15,771 bases of DNA from Strigomonas culicis (GCA_000482145.1 AUXH01000456.1:1-15771); one strand, 5' to 3'. Positions 6,171 to 14,125 are shown, counted from the first letter of the stretch. The notes: a model not told the origin generated them from the sequence alone. Program-made: numbers and translations.

Positions 6171-8981
6171 TTAGTGATTCTTTATAAGCTCGTAGGCAAG
6201 AATAGCAATGTGCAAGCAGGCCCCGGAGACCATCGTCCAGCGAGGAAGGTACGCGACCCATACACGCCTGTTGTACGGCAGCACACTCCACTTCTCCCAG
6301 TACACGCCGCCGTAGGAGTGGGGCGCGAACGCCAAAACCATGCCCATCAGGATGCCGACGCCGAACGCGAGCAGAAAGCACAGGAGCCGCATCGTCCAAG
6401 GGACCGTGACGGCCCCCAGCTCGTCCACCGCGTGCAGGCGAGCGCGGCCGGTGCGGTAGCGTTCGTGCAGCAGCACAAGCGCGCCCTCCAGCAGCACCAG
6501 CAGCGCCTCCAGCGCCGCCCAGACAAAGACGCGCACGTCTGCGCCCAGGCGGCCGGTGACGACGATGCCGTGCTGCTCCACGACGCGCCCGACGCGCGCC
6601 GGCTGCAGCAGCACGCCGTGCACCGTCGCGACCGCGAGGACGAAGATGCCGACGAGCACGAAGAGCGCCGAGCGCACAACGCGCCACTGCACCGCCCGGC
6701 GGAGGTGCAGCCGCCGCCGGCGGCACGCCTCCGGCGGCGGCAGCGCGTGCGCCAGCAGGGCGGCGACGGCGACGCTGCCCACGTCGAGGCAGTCCTTGGG
6801 CGCGTGCAGCGCCATGTGGACCATGTTGGATGCCGGCACGACGGGCGTGTCGGCGTGGCACACGCGCGCGTACACATCGTGCAGCATGCAGCCCATCGCG
6901 CCCAGGCCGCTGATCTCGCGCGCCGTCAGCAGCCCGGGGCTGTCCGCGGGCAACGCGCTCTCGACGGTGATGGTCGTCGCCTGCCGCTCCTGCGCCGGCG
7001 GCGACTTGGGCGGCGTCAGGAAGTACAGATCGGGGCCGTGCAGCGGGTCGTGAGCCGCCGCCTCCCCGTGTGGGGCCGCGTGGCTGACGTGGGTCGCACA
7101 AAGGGCCTCCTCCGCCCGGTAGCCACCGCGGCCCAGCGGGGACCCGCCCTCCGCGTCGCGGGGGAGGTGCGCCATGGCGGCGTGCATCTGGCGCCAGAAG
7201 GCCTCCTGCCGCCGCAGGTGCGGGAACAGGATCTCGTCCTTATAGAAGCGCCGGATGATAGGGACACAGTTGAGGTGGTTGTGGCCGCAGTGGGGCATGA
7301 GGGTGAGGAACACCCGCGCCGACTTGCCATTGTCGCTCTGGCGGATCTTCGTTGCGATGGCGACCGCGTTGAACGGAGGGATGAGTGTGTCCTCCGTGCC
7401 GTGCACGAGCAGCAGCGGCGTTCGGTCGAAGAAGTGGTACCGGTTCTGCAGCTGCGCCGCGACCTCCAGCGTGGGGAAGCGGTTGAAGGAGATGAAGCGC
7501 GAGATGCGAAACAGGAGCGGGGACTGCGGCACGTGGGCGCCAGCCGCACGCACCTCCGCCGGATCGACCGTGCGCACGTCCTCCGCCCAGCTCTGCGGGG
7601 CCGGCACCACCGCGCCCGTCTCGCAGCGCAGGCGGCGCAGCTCGAGGCCCTCGGGGTGCAGCTGGTACTTGCGCAGCGAGTCGTGATACTCCACGCTGTG
7701 GATGGACGCGAAAGCGGACAGGAGGATGATGCCGCCGAGCGCGTAGTGGTGGCAGTGCACCGCGTCGCCCCGCGCATGGTGCGGCGCCTCGGGCGCGGCG
7801 CCGTAGGGCTCATGAGTCGACGGTGCGGACGGGGCAGCCGCGAGCGACTCGAAGTAGGTCTTGCTGCCGGTCCGCACAAGGTCCTCCTCCAGCGCGCACG
7901 GGCACACGGTCCGGCGGCTGCACGTCTGCTGGAACTTCTCGAAGACCTCCTGGATGAACGAGGCAATGTGCATCGCAACGCCGGTGCCGATGGAGTGCCC
8001 GATGAGCACCAGGCGCGACGGGGTGAGGGTGGGGTCGACCGCGAAGAGGTACTGCACGACACGCTCCATCGCCCCCTTGATGGACGCCTCTGACGGCTTG
8101 CCCTCGAAGAGGCCGTAGCCGGGGTACTCGGGCATGAAGATGGTGATGTGCAGCGCGTTGGCCAGCGTGAGGAGCCGCCGCGAGGCGTCGTGGCCGATGT
8201 CCTCGCCGTTGCAGTGGAAGAAGAGCGCGACGTGGCTCGACATGCGGCGCTGCGGCCGGATGATGCTGCACGGAATCGGACAGCCAAAGTCCAGCCGGAA
8301 GAGAGGCGCGCCCACGGAGACGGAGCGCTCGAGAATGAGCGCATCGCTGTCGATGCGGTAGGAGCGGACCTCATTCTTCCACGGAATGAAAGCGATCTTG
8401 AAGGTGGCCGCGTGAGGCTCCTCCGTGCCGTGGCTAAACGCATGTGTGGCGCCCACATGCACATCGGAGCAGCAGTACGCGTCAATGTGACGCGGCTGCT
8501 TTCCCTCCTTGACAAGGCTCTTCGCGTCGTCCGAGCAGTCGACCACCGTCGTCCCGACCGGCTCGCTGTTGTCCTTCGCGAAGGTGTACGTTATGGGTGG
8601 TGGGTAGAACATGAAATCGTTCTTGACGCTGAAACTCGCGAGAATGTAGCCGAGACTCGCCGGCGAGGTGAGCTTCAGATCGCGGAGCTGACGCAAGAAG
8701 AAGCCGGAGCGACGCAGCGCGATGGACGGGCAGACGTCATGGTCGCGCTCGTGGTAAATGGTCGTTGACCGCTGGAAGCTCCGCCCCCGCAAAAGGAACG
8801 AAAAACTCCGCCCAGTCTCTACTCTTTCCATGTCGAGATCGGCTAAGTTACGCACGTCGCAGGGCTGCTGCGGCAGCGCTCGTTCTCCGTTCTCCATATG
8901 CAGAGGCGCGTCGACCCATGCATGGTCCGCCTCCACATGGTGTGGTGCACTACCTTCAACATGACTCGGGAGGTCATTCAT
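6171..8981 (-). CDS. Alpha/beta hydrolase (ABHD17/Bem46-like serine hydrolase) with C-terminal four-TM domain
   Basis: The protein has 936 residues, from ATG 8981-8979 to TAA 6173-6171, with an in-frame stop at 9014-9012 just upstream. The hydrolase core spans about 248-585. It has an oxyanion-type FFHCNGEDIG strand (254-263), PEYPGYG (284-290), and the nucleophile elbow GHSIG with Ser330. HGTEDTLIP supplies the likely acid Asp531, and PHCGHNH the likely His567. The complete triad argues for an active serine hydrolase. The order of motifs is that of ABHD17/ABHD13-type thioesterases/lipases, with a large insert between the nucleophile helix and the next strand (about 345-415). After a linker of about 150 residues there are four hydrophobic helices (about 767-790, 815-838, 862-886, 913-932). 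An acyl-protein, lysophospholipid or related ester substrate on a membrane is a family-based guess. The N-terminal 200 residues are unassigned. Confidence 0.8.
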   Translation of the reverse strand: MNDLPSHVEGSAPHHVEADHAWVDAPLHMENGERALPQQPCDVRNLADLDMERVETGRSFSFLLRGRSFQRSTTIYHERDHDVCPSIALRRSGFFLRQLRDLKLTSPASLGYILASFSVKNDFMFYPPPITYTFAKDNSEPVGTTVVDCSDDAKSLVKEGKQPRHIDAYCCSDVHVGATHAFSHGTEEPHAATFKIAFIPWKNEVRSYRIDSDALILERSVSVGAPLFRLDFGCPIPCSIIRPQRRMSSHVALFFHCNGEDIGHDASRRLLTLANALHITIFMPEYPGYGLFEGKPSEASIKGAMERVVQYLFAVDPTLTPSRLVLIGHSIGTGVAMHIASFIQEVFEKFQQTCSRRTVCPCALEEDLVRTGSKTYFESLAAAPSAPSTHEPYGAAPEAPHHARGDAVHCHHYALGGIILLSAFASIHSVEYHDSLRKYQLHPEGLELRRLRCETGAVVPAPQSWAEDVRTVDPAEVRAAGAHVPQSPLLFRISRFISFNRFPTLEVAAQLQNRYHFFDRTPLLLVHGTEDTLIPPFNAVAIATKIRQSDNGKSARVFLTLMPHCGHNHLNCVPIIRRFYKDEILFPHLRRQEAFWRQMHAAMAHLPRDAEGGSPLGRGGYRAEEALCATHVSHAAPHGEAAAHDPLHGPDLYFLTPPKSPPAQERQATTITVESALPADSPGLLTAREISGLGAMGCMLHDVYARVCHADTPVVPASNMVHMALHAPKDCLDVGSVAVAALLAHALPPPEACRRRRLHLRRAVQWRVVRSALFVLVGIFVLAVATVHGVLLQPARVGRVVEQHGIVVTGRLGADVRVFVWAALEALLVLLEGALVLLHERYRTGRARLHAVDELGAVTVPWTMRLLCFLLAFGVGILMGMVLAFAPHSYGGVYWEKWSVLPYNRRVWVAYLPRWTMVSGACLHIAILAYELIKNH

Positions 8982-8989
8982 CTCTGCAT
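8978..8989 (-). promoter_or_regulatory. Three-codon uORF overlapping the hydrolase start codon
   Basis: A minus-strand ATG at 8989-8987 reads MQR and then TGA (8980-8978). The stop overlaps the main ATG (8981-8979) as ATGA. It lies in the short leader predicted from the strong splice acceptor at 9013-9012. The frames are directly visible; a role in translation control is inferred. Confidence 0.5.
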
Positions 8990-9359
8990 CGAAAGATGAG
9001 CCTCTCTTTAGCTAAGAAAGAGAGAGAGGATAGAGGCTTGTATATAGATGTGTGTACGTGTTTTAGGTATAAGTCAGGGTTGTGATGAATGATGGTGCTG
9101 TCTATTTTCTACGCTATCTAAACCGTATTTGGCTATTATGTTTGGCTTGTATTTGTGGTAATGTATTTTAAAAAAAAAACTAAGCAAAAAAAAAAAAAGG
9201 AATATACACAAGAAATAATTTTAAAAAAAAAGGACATAACGGAGTAAGGAGTAAGGAATAAGGAATGCATGTAACGACGAAGAAAGGGAAGTGAGCCAAA
9301 ACAACGCGCATCTACACCGATGAATGAAACTTATTTTAACCTCCACACCACACAGAACA
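8982..9359. other. Spacer between the UDG-like gene and the hydrolase gene
   Basis: This 378-bp AT-rich stretch has several A tracts (9168-9178, 9186-9198, 9223-9231). It contains the UDG-like 3' UTR and the hydrolase splice acceptor. No further gene is seen. Confidence 0.55.
9012..9030 (-). promoter_or_regulatory. Predicted trans-splice acceptor of the hydrolase gene
   Basis: An uninterrupted CT repeat-like tract on the minus strand (9030-9014) ends directly in TTAG, with AG at 9013-9012. It is the cleanest acceptor in the window and gives a leader of about 30 nt. Confidence 0.55.
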
Positions 9360-10160
9360 TTAAGCAAGATGAAGATGAGAGGCGAAGAAGGTGCGGTAAA
9401 AGCCTTCCTTCGCCTCCAACGGCATTGGCAGTGCCCGTGAAGTGGACGGCGCACGGTAGATGCGCAAGGAATGGGTCATGCCTGACTGTGCGCCAGGGCG
9501 CCACACGTAGCCCTCCCCCAGCGGCGGCACGACCGTCCTCACACGCCCGCCGCGACCAACGCGACACACCTCCACTATATGGCCCGCAGGGTCCTCGAAG
9601 TGCCCCAGCGCGCTCAGCATCTCGAGCAGTCCCTCGAGTGCGGCGGTGCCGGTGGCAATAAACGCCTCGCAGGCCGGCGCTGCCGCGAGGATGTCGCGCT
9701 GCACATCCACGCGCTGCAGCACGTCGATGTTCTCATCAGACGAGTTCCCCGCCACTCGCCGCACACGCTGCGCGTGGTCCGCGAAGCCGACGGGGGACGT
9801 GGAGGCAAAGTGCAGAATGGCCGCCTCATTCAGCGTCCGCTTCGAGGCACCTGCGACGTAGAAGTGCTCACGGTCGTGGTAAAAGAGATGGCCCAACATA
9901 TTCCACATGTCATTTTGTGGATTGGGGTAGTAAAACCGGATCTGCTTCCGCACGGGCGGGAAGGTACCGAACAGAACGACGCGCGTGCCCGCGTGCACGG
10001 CCGGTCCAATGGGGTGCTCCTCTTCCACAATGGTCTTCTCCTCTTTCTTTGTCTTTTTCTTGGTGGCGGCATCAGCTGTGGCGGCAGATACAACTCGTGT
10101 CGCCTTCTTCGCTCGCTCCGCTACGTGAGACCGAATTTTACGTGTATCTAGGAGCGACAT
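9360..10160 (-). CDS. Uracil-DNA glycosylase superfamily protein (hypoxanthine-DNA glycosylase / family 6-like)
   Basis: The protein has 266 residues, from ATG 10160-10158 (MSLLDTRK) to TAA 9362-9360. The frame extends two codons upstream only to a GTG. After a Lys-rich N-terminus (about 33-42, a possible nuclear or organellar targeting segment), the superfamily pattern appears in order. The active-site loop GTFPP lies at about 65-69, followed by YYPNPQNDMWNML (77-89), whose Asn residues match the conserved loop of the hypoxanthine/uracil glycosylases. Next are NSSDENI (139-145), a strand-turn ATGTAALEGL (169-178), and a C-terminal PSTS loop (238-241). These enzymes flip out and excise deaminated bases (hypoxanthine, uracil) in base excision repair. 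It is distinct from classical UNG. The family is fairly secure; the exact substrate is not. A mitochondrial or kinetoplast location is possible but unproven. Confidence 0.68.
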   Translation of the reverse strand: MSLLDTRKIRSHVAERAKKATRVVSAATADAATKKKTKKEEKTIVEEEHPIGPAVHAGTRVVLFGTFPPVRKQIRFYYPNPQNDMWNMLGHLFYHDREHFYVAGASKRTLNEAAILHFASTSPVGFADHAQRVRRVAGNSSDENIDVLQRVDVQRDILAAAPACEAFIATGTAALEGLLEMLSALGHFEDPAGHIVEVCRVGRGGRVRTVVPPLGEGYVWRPGAQSGMTHSLRIYRAPSTSRALPMPLEAKEGFYRTFFASHLHLA

Positions 10161-10175
10161 GGCCACAACGTAATA

Positions 10176-10260
10176 CTACTGGGTTGCTTTCATTCATAAA
10201 GAGGGATCTTTTCGACATACATGTTGTCATCGCCGAACGGAAGAGTGTTGGGAAGAAGCG
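10176..10260 (-). promoter_or_regulatory. Candidate trans-splice acceptor zone of the UDG-like gene
   Basis: A minus-strand C/T-rich stretch (about 10260-10238) precedes AGs at 10209-10208 and at 10180-10179 / 10177-10176. Use of the first would leave two upstream ATGs (10197 and 10193) in the leader; use of the later pair would remove both. The sequence alone does not decide. Confidence 0.3.
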
Positions 10261-10428
10261 TGAATAGGATTCACAAGTGGAACAATAATGATATCTTTAG
10301 AGACACAGAACCCGATAATGAGAGCATTGGGATGATCATATTGTGTGAATGTGTAGGGAGGGCGGGAGGTCTTTTAAAGACGTTGCAATACGAACGAAAT
10401 GGTAATGATAGAAATAATCAGGTAGCAA

Positions 10429-10890
10429 TTAACGGAATTTCTTAATTTGCTCAATAAGCTCTGGCTTTTCAAACAAGCCCACCGCACTTATGTGCAGCTG
10501 CCGCATCAAAGCCAGAAGCTCCTTTGGCTTCATATTATTTAGCACCTCGTCGCTCGGAATCGGTGGTGGTGGCAGAACTTCGTTGTTTGACACAATTCGC
10601 ATGACACTGTTGATATCCGCACCCTCAAATGACTCGACCACACTGCCCCCCTTAAAGAATTTAAAGGTGGGCATGCACTTGACTGGGTAGGCGCGCATCA
10701 CATCCGTGGCGCGGTCCACATCCACCTTGCAGAAGTTGACGTGCTGCTTAGAGGCAGCGAGTTGTTCGATCTGTGGCGCAATATTCATGCATGGACCGCA
10801 CCATGTGGCAAAAAAATCAACCACTGTCAGCTTGGGCTGAGAAATAAAGCTCTGCAGCTCAGCCAAGGACGAAACCAATTTGACGCTCAT
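10429..10890 (-). CDS. Thioredoxin with C-terminal SAP/LEM-like helical extension
   Basis: The protein has 153 residues, from ATG 10890-10888 (MSVKLVSSL) to TAA 10431-10429. It shows a canonical thioredoxin fold with active site WCGPC (Trp30-Cys34), a conserved Asp25 upstream (VVDFFATWC), and the cis-Pro loop KCMPTF (Pro74). Both catalytic Cys are present, so it should act as a disulfide reductase. After the fold (ending about 103) a Pro-rich linker PPPPIP leads to a segment of about 35 residues (119-153) that looks like a SAP/LEM-type helix-extended-helix (KPKELLALM ... LFEKPELIEQI). The open frame extends 57 codons further upstream to ATG 11061, giving an apparent hydrophobic leader. That part translates the pyrimidine tract upstream of the predicted acceptor AG (10936-10935), so the short cytosolic form is preferred. 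Confidence 0.88.
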   Translation of the reverse strand: MSVKLVSSLAELQSFISQPKLTVVDFFATWCGPCMNIAPQIEQLAASKQHVNFCKVDVDRATDVMRAYPVKCMPTFKFFKGGSVVESFEGADINSVMRIVSNNEVLPPPPIPSDEVLNNMKPKELLALMRQLHISAVGLFEKPELIEQIKKFR

Positions 10891-11507
10891 AGGTACAGAA
10901 GCGATGGATATTAGAGCAAATAACGTATTAATAACTGCATGAAATAATTGTAACAGCAACAAAAGAAGGTGAGAAGAAAGAGAAGTTGAGAGGGAAAATG
11001 CTCTGGTTTTAGAAGAAGGGTACATAAAATAATAAAAAAAACTCTTAGTTGTGCAAAGCATATTAGTATCATTGTTAGTATACTAAAAACATCATCGTAG
11101 CTTCTGTACATATAAGTGTTGAAACAATAACAATAACGATGAATCAAAACAAGAATAAAGTAGAGAAAACAAAACACGAAGAAATGCTATTTTTTTTTTT
11201 TTTAATCTAGTAAAAGAAAAAAAAAACATGAAATTTCAATACTGTGGGGGAACATGTATAAAGTACATCTCATTTGTTTCCTCCAATTATGTATCGATAT
11301 ACTATTTCATGTTCTTGGTTGAATGTATTGTCTTTTTTTTTATTATTGTTTTCTTTCTTTTTTTTTTCTTCTGCAAAATTGGCATCGCTATATAAATATA
11401 CAACGATTATTTATTGATGCTGCTGATTTCGCTTATTCTTTGTTAGCGTATATGCTGTTTTTTTTTTTATCGAAATACAAGAAAGACAGAGGGAAAAGAA
11501 AAAAAAC
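10891..11507. other. AT-rich spacer between the 11508-12416 gene and the thioredoxin gene
   Basis: This 617-bp stretch has T tracts (11190-11203, 11332-11341, 11460-11468) and A tracts. It holds the 3' UTR of the upstream gene and the thioredoxin splice acceptor. I see no additional gene. Confidence 0.55.
10935..11016 (-). promoter_or_regulatory. Predicted trans-splice acceptor of the thioredoxin gene
   Basis: A minus-strand C/T-rich stretch (about 11016-10953) is followed by the first clear AG at 10936-10935 (TGCAG). The leader is about 44 nt and contains no ATG, so ATG 10890 becomes the first start in the mature mRNA. Confidence 0.5.
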
Positions 11508-12416
11508 TTACGCTTTGGCCTGTCGCTGCTTTTTATACTGATCGAGTCTCTTCTTGGCAGGAATGGTCTCTACATTCGCACAAGAAGGAACGAAGTTAGC
11601 TGGCACTTTTTTCACCTGCTTCTTCGCCGGTTCGTACGATATCCGCTCGCGTTTAGGCAGAGGTGCGCAAATGCTCTTCCTCTCCTCAATTTGTTTCCGC
11701 GGGTTGTCTTCCGGTGGTTTGAATTCCACCGAATTGCGGTCACCATAAAACAATTCATGGTAAGTGCCATGGTTCTGCTCATATTCGGGGTGTTGCGCTT
11801 TGAAGCGCTGCAGGCTGTAAGGCATCGGCAGAGGAATGCGTGGATCCACAAAAGCACGTCCATCACCAGAGAAGTTCGAGTGAGTCAGCATAGATTGCCG
11901 GCATTCAGGATGCGGTTGAACATTACGATTGTACTCCGCGTGGCGCTTCTCCTCAGCATTAATGAGACGAGAGACGTAATCCGGCATGGGAGAGAAGAGC
12001 ACTTCCTCTTCAGCTTGGAGATCGGCACAAACGTCAAGTAAATTTACGCGCAATTCATCATCGCGCTGCACACTGATCGAGCTGAGGCCACGCATGATGA
12101 TCATGCGGCTCTCATCAATGCGATGCATCTCGGCGATCATCCTCTTGGGATCCTTGCAATTGGAATACAGAGTCACATCTTGCTCTTCAGCGCCTTCTTC
12201 CGCCGCCTCCCCTTCGTTGTCTGCACCCTCCCCGTTATTATTGGAACCTTGGTTCTCATTATGGGCATCAGATGTGTTGGCTTCACGGGATTCTTCATCC
12301 GCAGCTTCTTCATAAGTGTCTTGTTGTTGCTCAACATTCTCTTCTTCGTGCTGCTGCACATCCGTCTCCTCCTCATATTCCTCGTACTTTGCAGCCGTAC
12401 CTTCTTCCGAACTCAT
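11508..12416 (-). CDS. Hypothetical protein with acidic N-terminus and basic C-terminus
   Basis: The protein has 302 residues, from ATG 12416-12414 (MSSEEGTAAK) to TAA 11510-11508. A longer frame to 12500 begins with GTG and reads through the predicted leader, so it was not used. I do not recognise a family. Residues 1-80 are highly acidic and Glu/Gln/Asn-rich, probably disordered. Residues 88-160 look helical (KRMIAEMHRIDESRMI ... PDYVSRLINAEEKRH). Residues 185-240 contain many Pro and aromatic residues (DPRIPLPMPYSLQRF, TYHELFYGDRN), suggesting short linear binding motifs. Residues 240-302 are strongly basic. There is no signal peptide or membrane segment. The charge polarity would suit a cytoskeletal or RNA-binding scaffold, but this is only a guess. 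Codon use is clearly less GC-rich than in the distal genes. Confidence 0.75.
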   Translation of the reverse strand: MSSEEGTAAKYEEYEEETDVQQHEEENVEQQQDTYEEAADEESREANTSDAHNENQGSNNNGEGADNEGEAAEEGAEEQDVTLYSNCKDPKRMIAEMHRIDESRMIIMRGLSSISVQRDDELRVNLLDVCADLQAEEEVLFSPMPDYVSRLINAEEKRHAEYNRNVQPHPECRQSMLTHSNFSGDGRAFVDPRIPLPMPYSLQRFKAQHPEYEQNHGTYHELFYGDRNSVEFKPPEDNPRKQIEERKSICAPLPKRERISYEPAKKQVKKVPANFVPSCANVETIPAKKRLDQYKKQRQAKA

Positions 12417-12855
12417 ATTTTTTTTCAGAAGTGGAAAACTGAAGTTGCTGTCAAGCGGTAGATATTCTCCGTACTTAGTTTTTGTGTATGTGTGCTGCAC
12501 CTTAAGCCAACTAGTTCACGTTGACAAAAAAATGTAGATACACAATATCGATATGATAGAAAAAAAAAAAACTGTACAACGAATATTTGAAAAGAGCAAC
12601 AAAAAAAAAAGAAGAAAAAAGAGGGGAAGAAAATGAAGCAAGGGTAATGTGTAAAAAAAAGAGAATTAATTTGAACAGCATAATTAATAATGCATAATTA
12701 TTTTACAGTGTTCTACAAAAAAAAAAAAGCAACAAAATGAACAATCATTTGCAATGTACAAGCAAAAAAAAAAAACATATTTTCACATATGCAAGCTTCT
12801 CCTTTTTCATTTATGGTCTGTAGTGTAACCAATGCTAATGAAAAAAAAAAAACGC
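12417..12855. other. AT-rich spacer between the 12856-13377 gene and the 11508-12416 gene
   Basis: This 439-bp stretch is rich in A tracts of 8-13 bases (for example 12560-12570, 12599-12610, 12719-12728, 12841-12852). It contains the 3' UTR of the first gene of the unit and the next acceptor. No gene is seen. Confidence 0.55.
12495..12570 (-). promoter_or_regulatory. Predicted trans-splice acceptor of the 11508-12416 gene
   Basis: The minus-strand T tract at 12570-12559 is followed by several AGs, the best being GCAG at 12496-12495 (others at about 12511-12510). This gives a leader of about 78 nt without an upstream ATG. The exact site is uncertain. Confidence 0.35.
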
Positions 12856-13377
12856 TCATAATGGATAGAATGATTTCGATATGCGGCTATTCTCATAATG
12901 ATCGTAGTGTGATTTTTCGATTTTAAAGATTCCTTCATCGTTCTTGACATCACTACTTGTAGCCGCAGATCTTCTCCTCGCTTGTGGTTGCTGCATTGAC
13001 TTTCTAAATTGTTTTCTCTGTTCTATATAGATGCGTGACTCTTCATTTTGCATATCAAGATACTTTTTTTTGTTTTCCACTACAGCGTTCCACAATTTAT
13101 CGCGTTCACGGGCATTGACTGTATTAGATATTTCATTCCTCTGTTTATTACTGCTAGTATTAGCACTTTTATGTGTGCTGTTACCTCCACTCGGTTCTTT
13201 TCCCTTTCCAAGATTTCTCAGTAACTCTTCAATATCCTTCACTTGCTCCTCTCTGAACAAAGGTGTCGAAGGCGATGATTCATTGTGAATATCAGAAACG
13301 GCTTCCTCCCTATAGTGTGATGTGCAAAGTAAACGAGAGTCAGGTTTAGGTGATTCCAGATTGCTCGAAACAAACAT
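12856..13377 (-). CDS. Small AT-rich hypothetical protein with basic coiled-coil-like C-terminal half
   Basis: The protein has 173 residues, from ATG 13377-13375 (MFVSSNLESP) to TGA 12858-12856. A longer frame to 13671 starts at TTG and encodes a hydrophobic N-terminus only because it translates the upstream pyrimidine tract and a (TA)n repeat; it was rejected. No family is recognised. Residues 40-58 form a short amphipathic helix (FREEQVKDIEELLRNL). Residues 60-85 are Ser/Asn/Thr-rich. Residues 88-137 look like a single charged helix or coiled coil (ARERDKLWNAVVENKKKYL ... QFRKSMQQPQARRR). The C-terminus is Tyr/Ser-rich. It is the first gene downstream of the putative initiation region and has the most AT-rich coding sequence in the window. 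Its composition resembles non-coding flanks, but the sustained frame and the acceptor just upstream support a real gene. Confidence 0.6.
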   Translation of the reverse strand: MFVSSNLESPKPDSRLLCTSHYREEAVSDIHNESSPSTPLFREEQVKDIEELLRNLGKGKEPSGGNSTHKSANTSSNKQRNEISNTVNARERDKLWNAVVENKKKYLDMQNEESRIYIEQRKQFRKSMQQPQARRRSAATSSDVKNDEGIFKIEKSHYDHYENSRISKSFYPL

Positions 13378-13391
13378 TGTGAAAAAAGCGG

Positions 13392-13426
13392 CTACCAAGC
13401 AAGAAAAAAAGAAGAGAGCAGAAAAG
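13392..13426 (-). promoter_or_regulatory. Predicted trans-splice acceptor of the first minus-strand gene
   Basis: The minus-strand tract (13426-13396, CT-rich with a T run) is followed by GGTAG, with AG at 13393-13392. The leader would be only about 14 nt. ATG 13377 is then the first start in the message. Confidence 0.45.
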
Positions 13427-13479
13427 CCAAGGTAATTAACGAAGCATGACCCAATATATGCAATAAGTATATGCGGATC

Positions 13480-13508
13480 TATATATATATGTATATATAT
13501 ATATATAA
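13480..13508. repeat. (TA)n microsatellite
   Basis: An alternating T/A run of about 29 bp, interrupted once by G, lies upstream of the first minus-strand gene. Confidence 0.85.
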
Positions 13509-13914
13509 CAGTGAAAGAGGGGGGAAAAGGTAACCAGATAATAAATGAAAGAAATAACGATTCATTTGTAGAGGGACTGTGCAATGAAAAAAATGAAAAT
13601 GTATTGATACAATAAGACACACACATACGCAAAGAAAAAAAAAGAAATAAACAATAATTACCTGAAAACAAAAATCAGTTAAATAGCTCCAATTGTAACC
13701 ATATGTACCGTGTGAATGAAAAAAAAAAACGGGAGTATCCAACTGCGATAATTAACATTTTAACACTGTTTGAATAAAGCCTCAATTATTACACAGCAAA
13801 GCACTAGTTGCATAAATAAAAAAATCATCCTATAGAATCAAATAACCTCAATGTAATCGAGGAAAAGACGACAAGTATGATACCCAAAAGAAATGTGTGA
13901 TATGCAATGCGGAA

Positions 13915-13973
13915 TCCGCGGGCCCCCATCGAACCACGGCCCATCGCCAGTGGGCAGGGGGCCATGCCGCGGA
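13915..13973. repeat. Long imperfect hairpin at the left border of the GC island
   Basis: The arms TCCGCGG+GCCCCC (13915-13927) and GGGGGC+CCGCGGA (13957-13962, 13967-13973) can pair over 13 bp, with a 4-nt CATG bulge (13963-13966). Inside the loop a second stem, GCCCA/TGGGC (13939-13943 with 13951-13955), encloses 7 nt. It could form as a DNA cruciform or in RNA. Confidence 0.7.
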
Positions 13974-14125
13974 GATATTCAAATGCCAGGCGGCGCGCCG
14001 CGCGGTGGCGCCGCGGGGATCGGCGGCGGCGGCGGCCCGGCCCCCGGCGTCCGGAAACGAGGAGGAGGGCCGCCCGCAAGCGCCACGACAAAAAAAAGAG
14101 GCCCCCCCGCCAAGAAAAACGCCAA

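Noticed and set aside
13378..13671. 98-residue hydrophobic N-terminal extension of the first minus-strand gene
   Set aside because: It starts at TTG, translates a (TA)n repeat and a pyrimidine tract, and lies upstream of the predicted acceptor AG at 13393.
13915..13973. Possible tRNA (7-bp outer stem and a TTCGAT-like loop on the minus strand)
   Set aside because: No 5-bp T-arm pairs around the TTCGATG loop, and no anticodon arm can be drawn at normal spacing.
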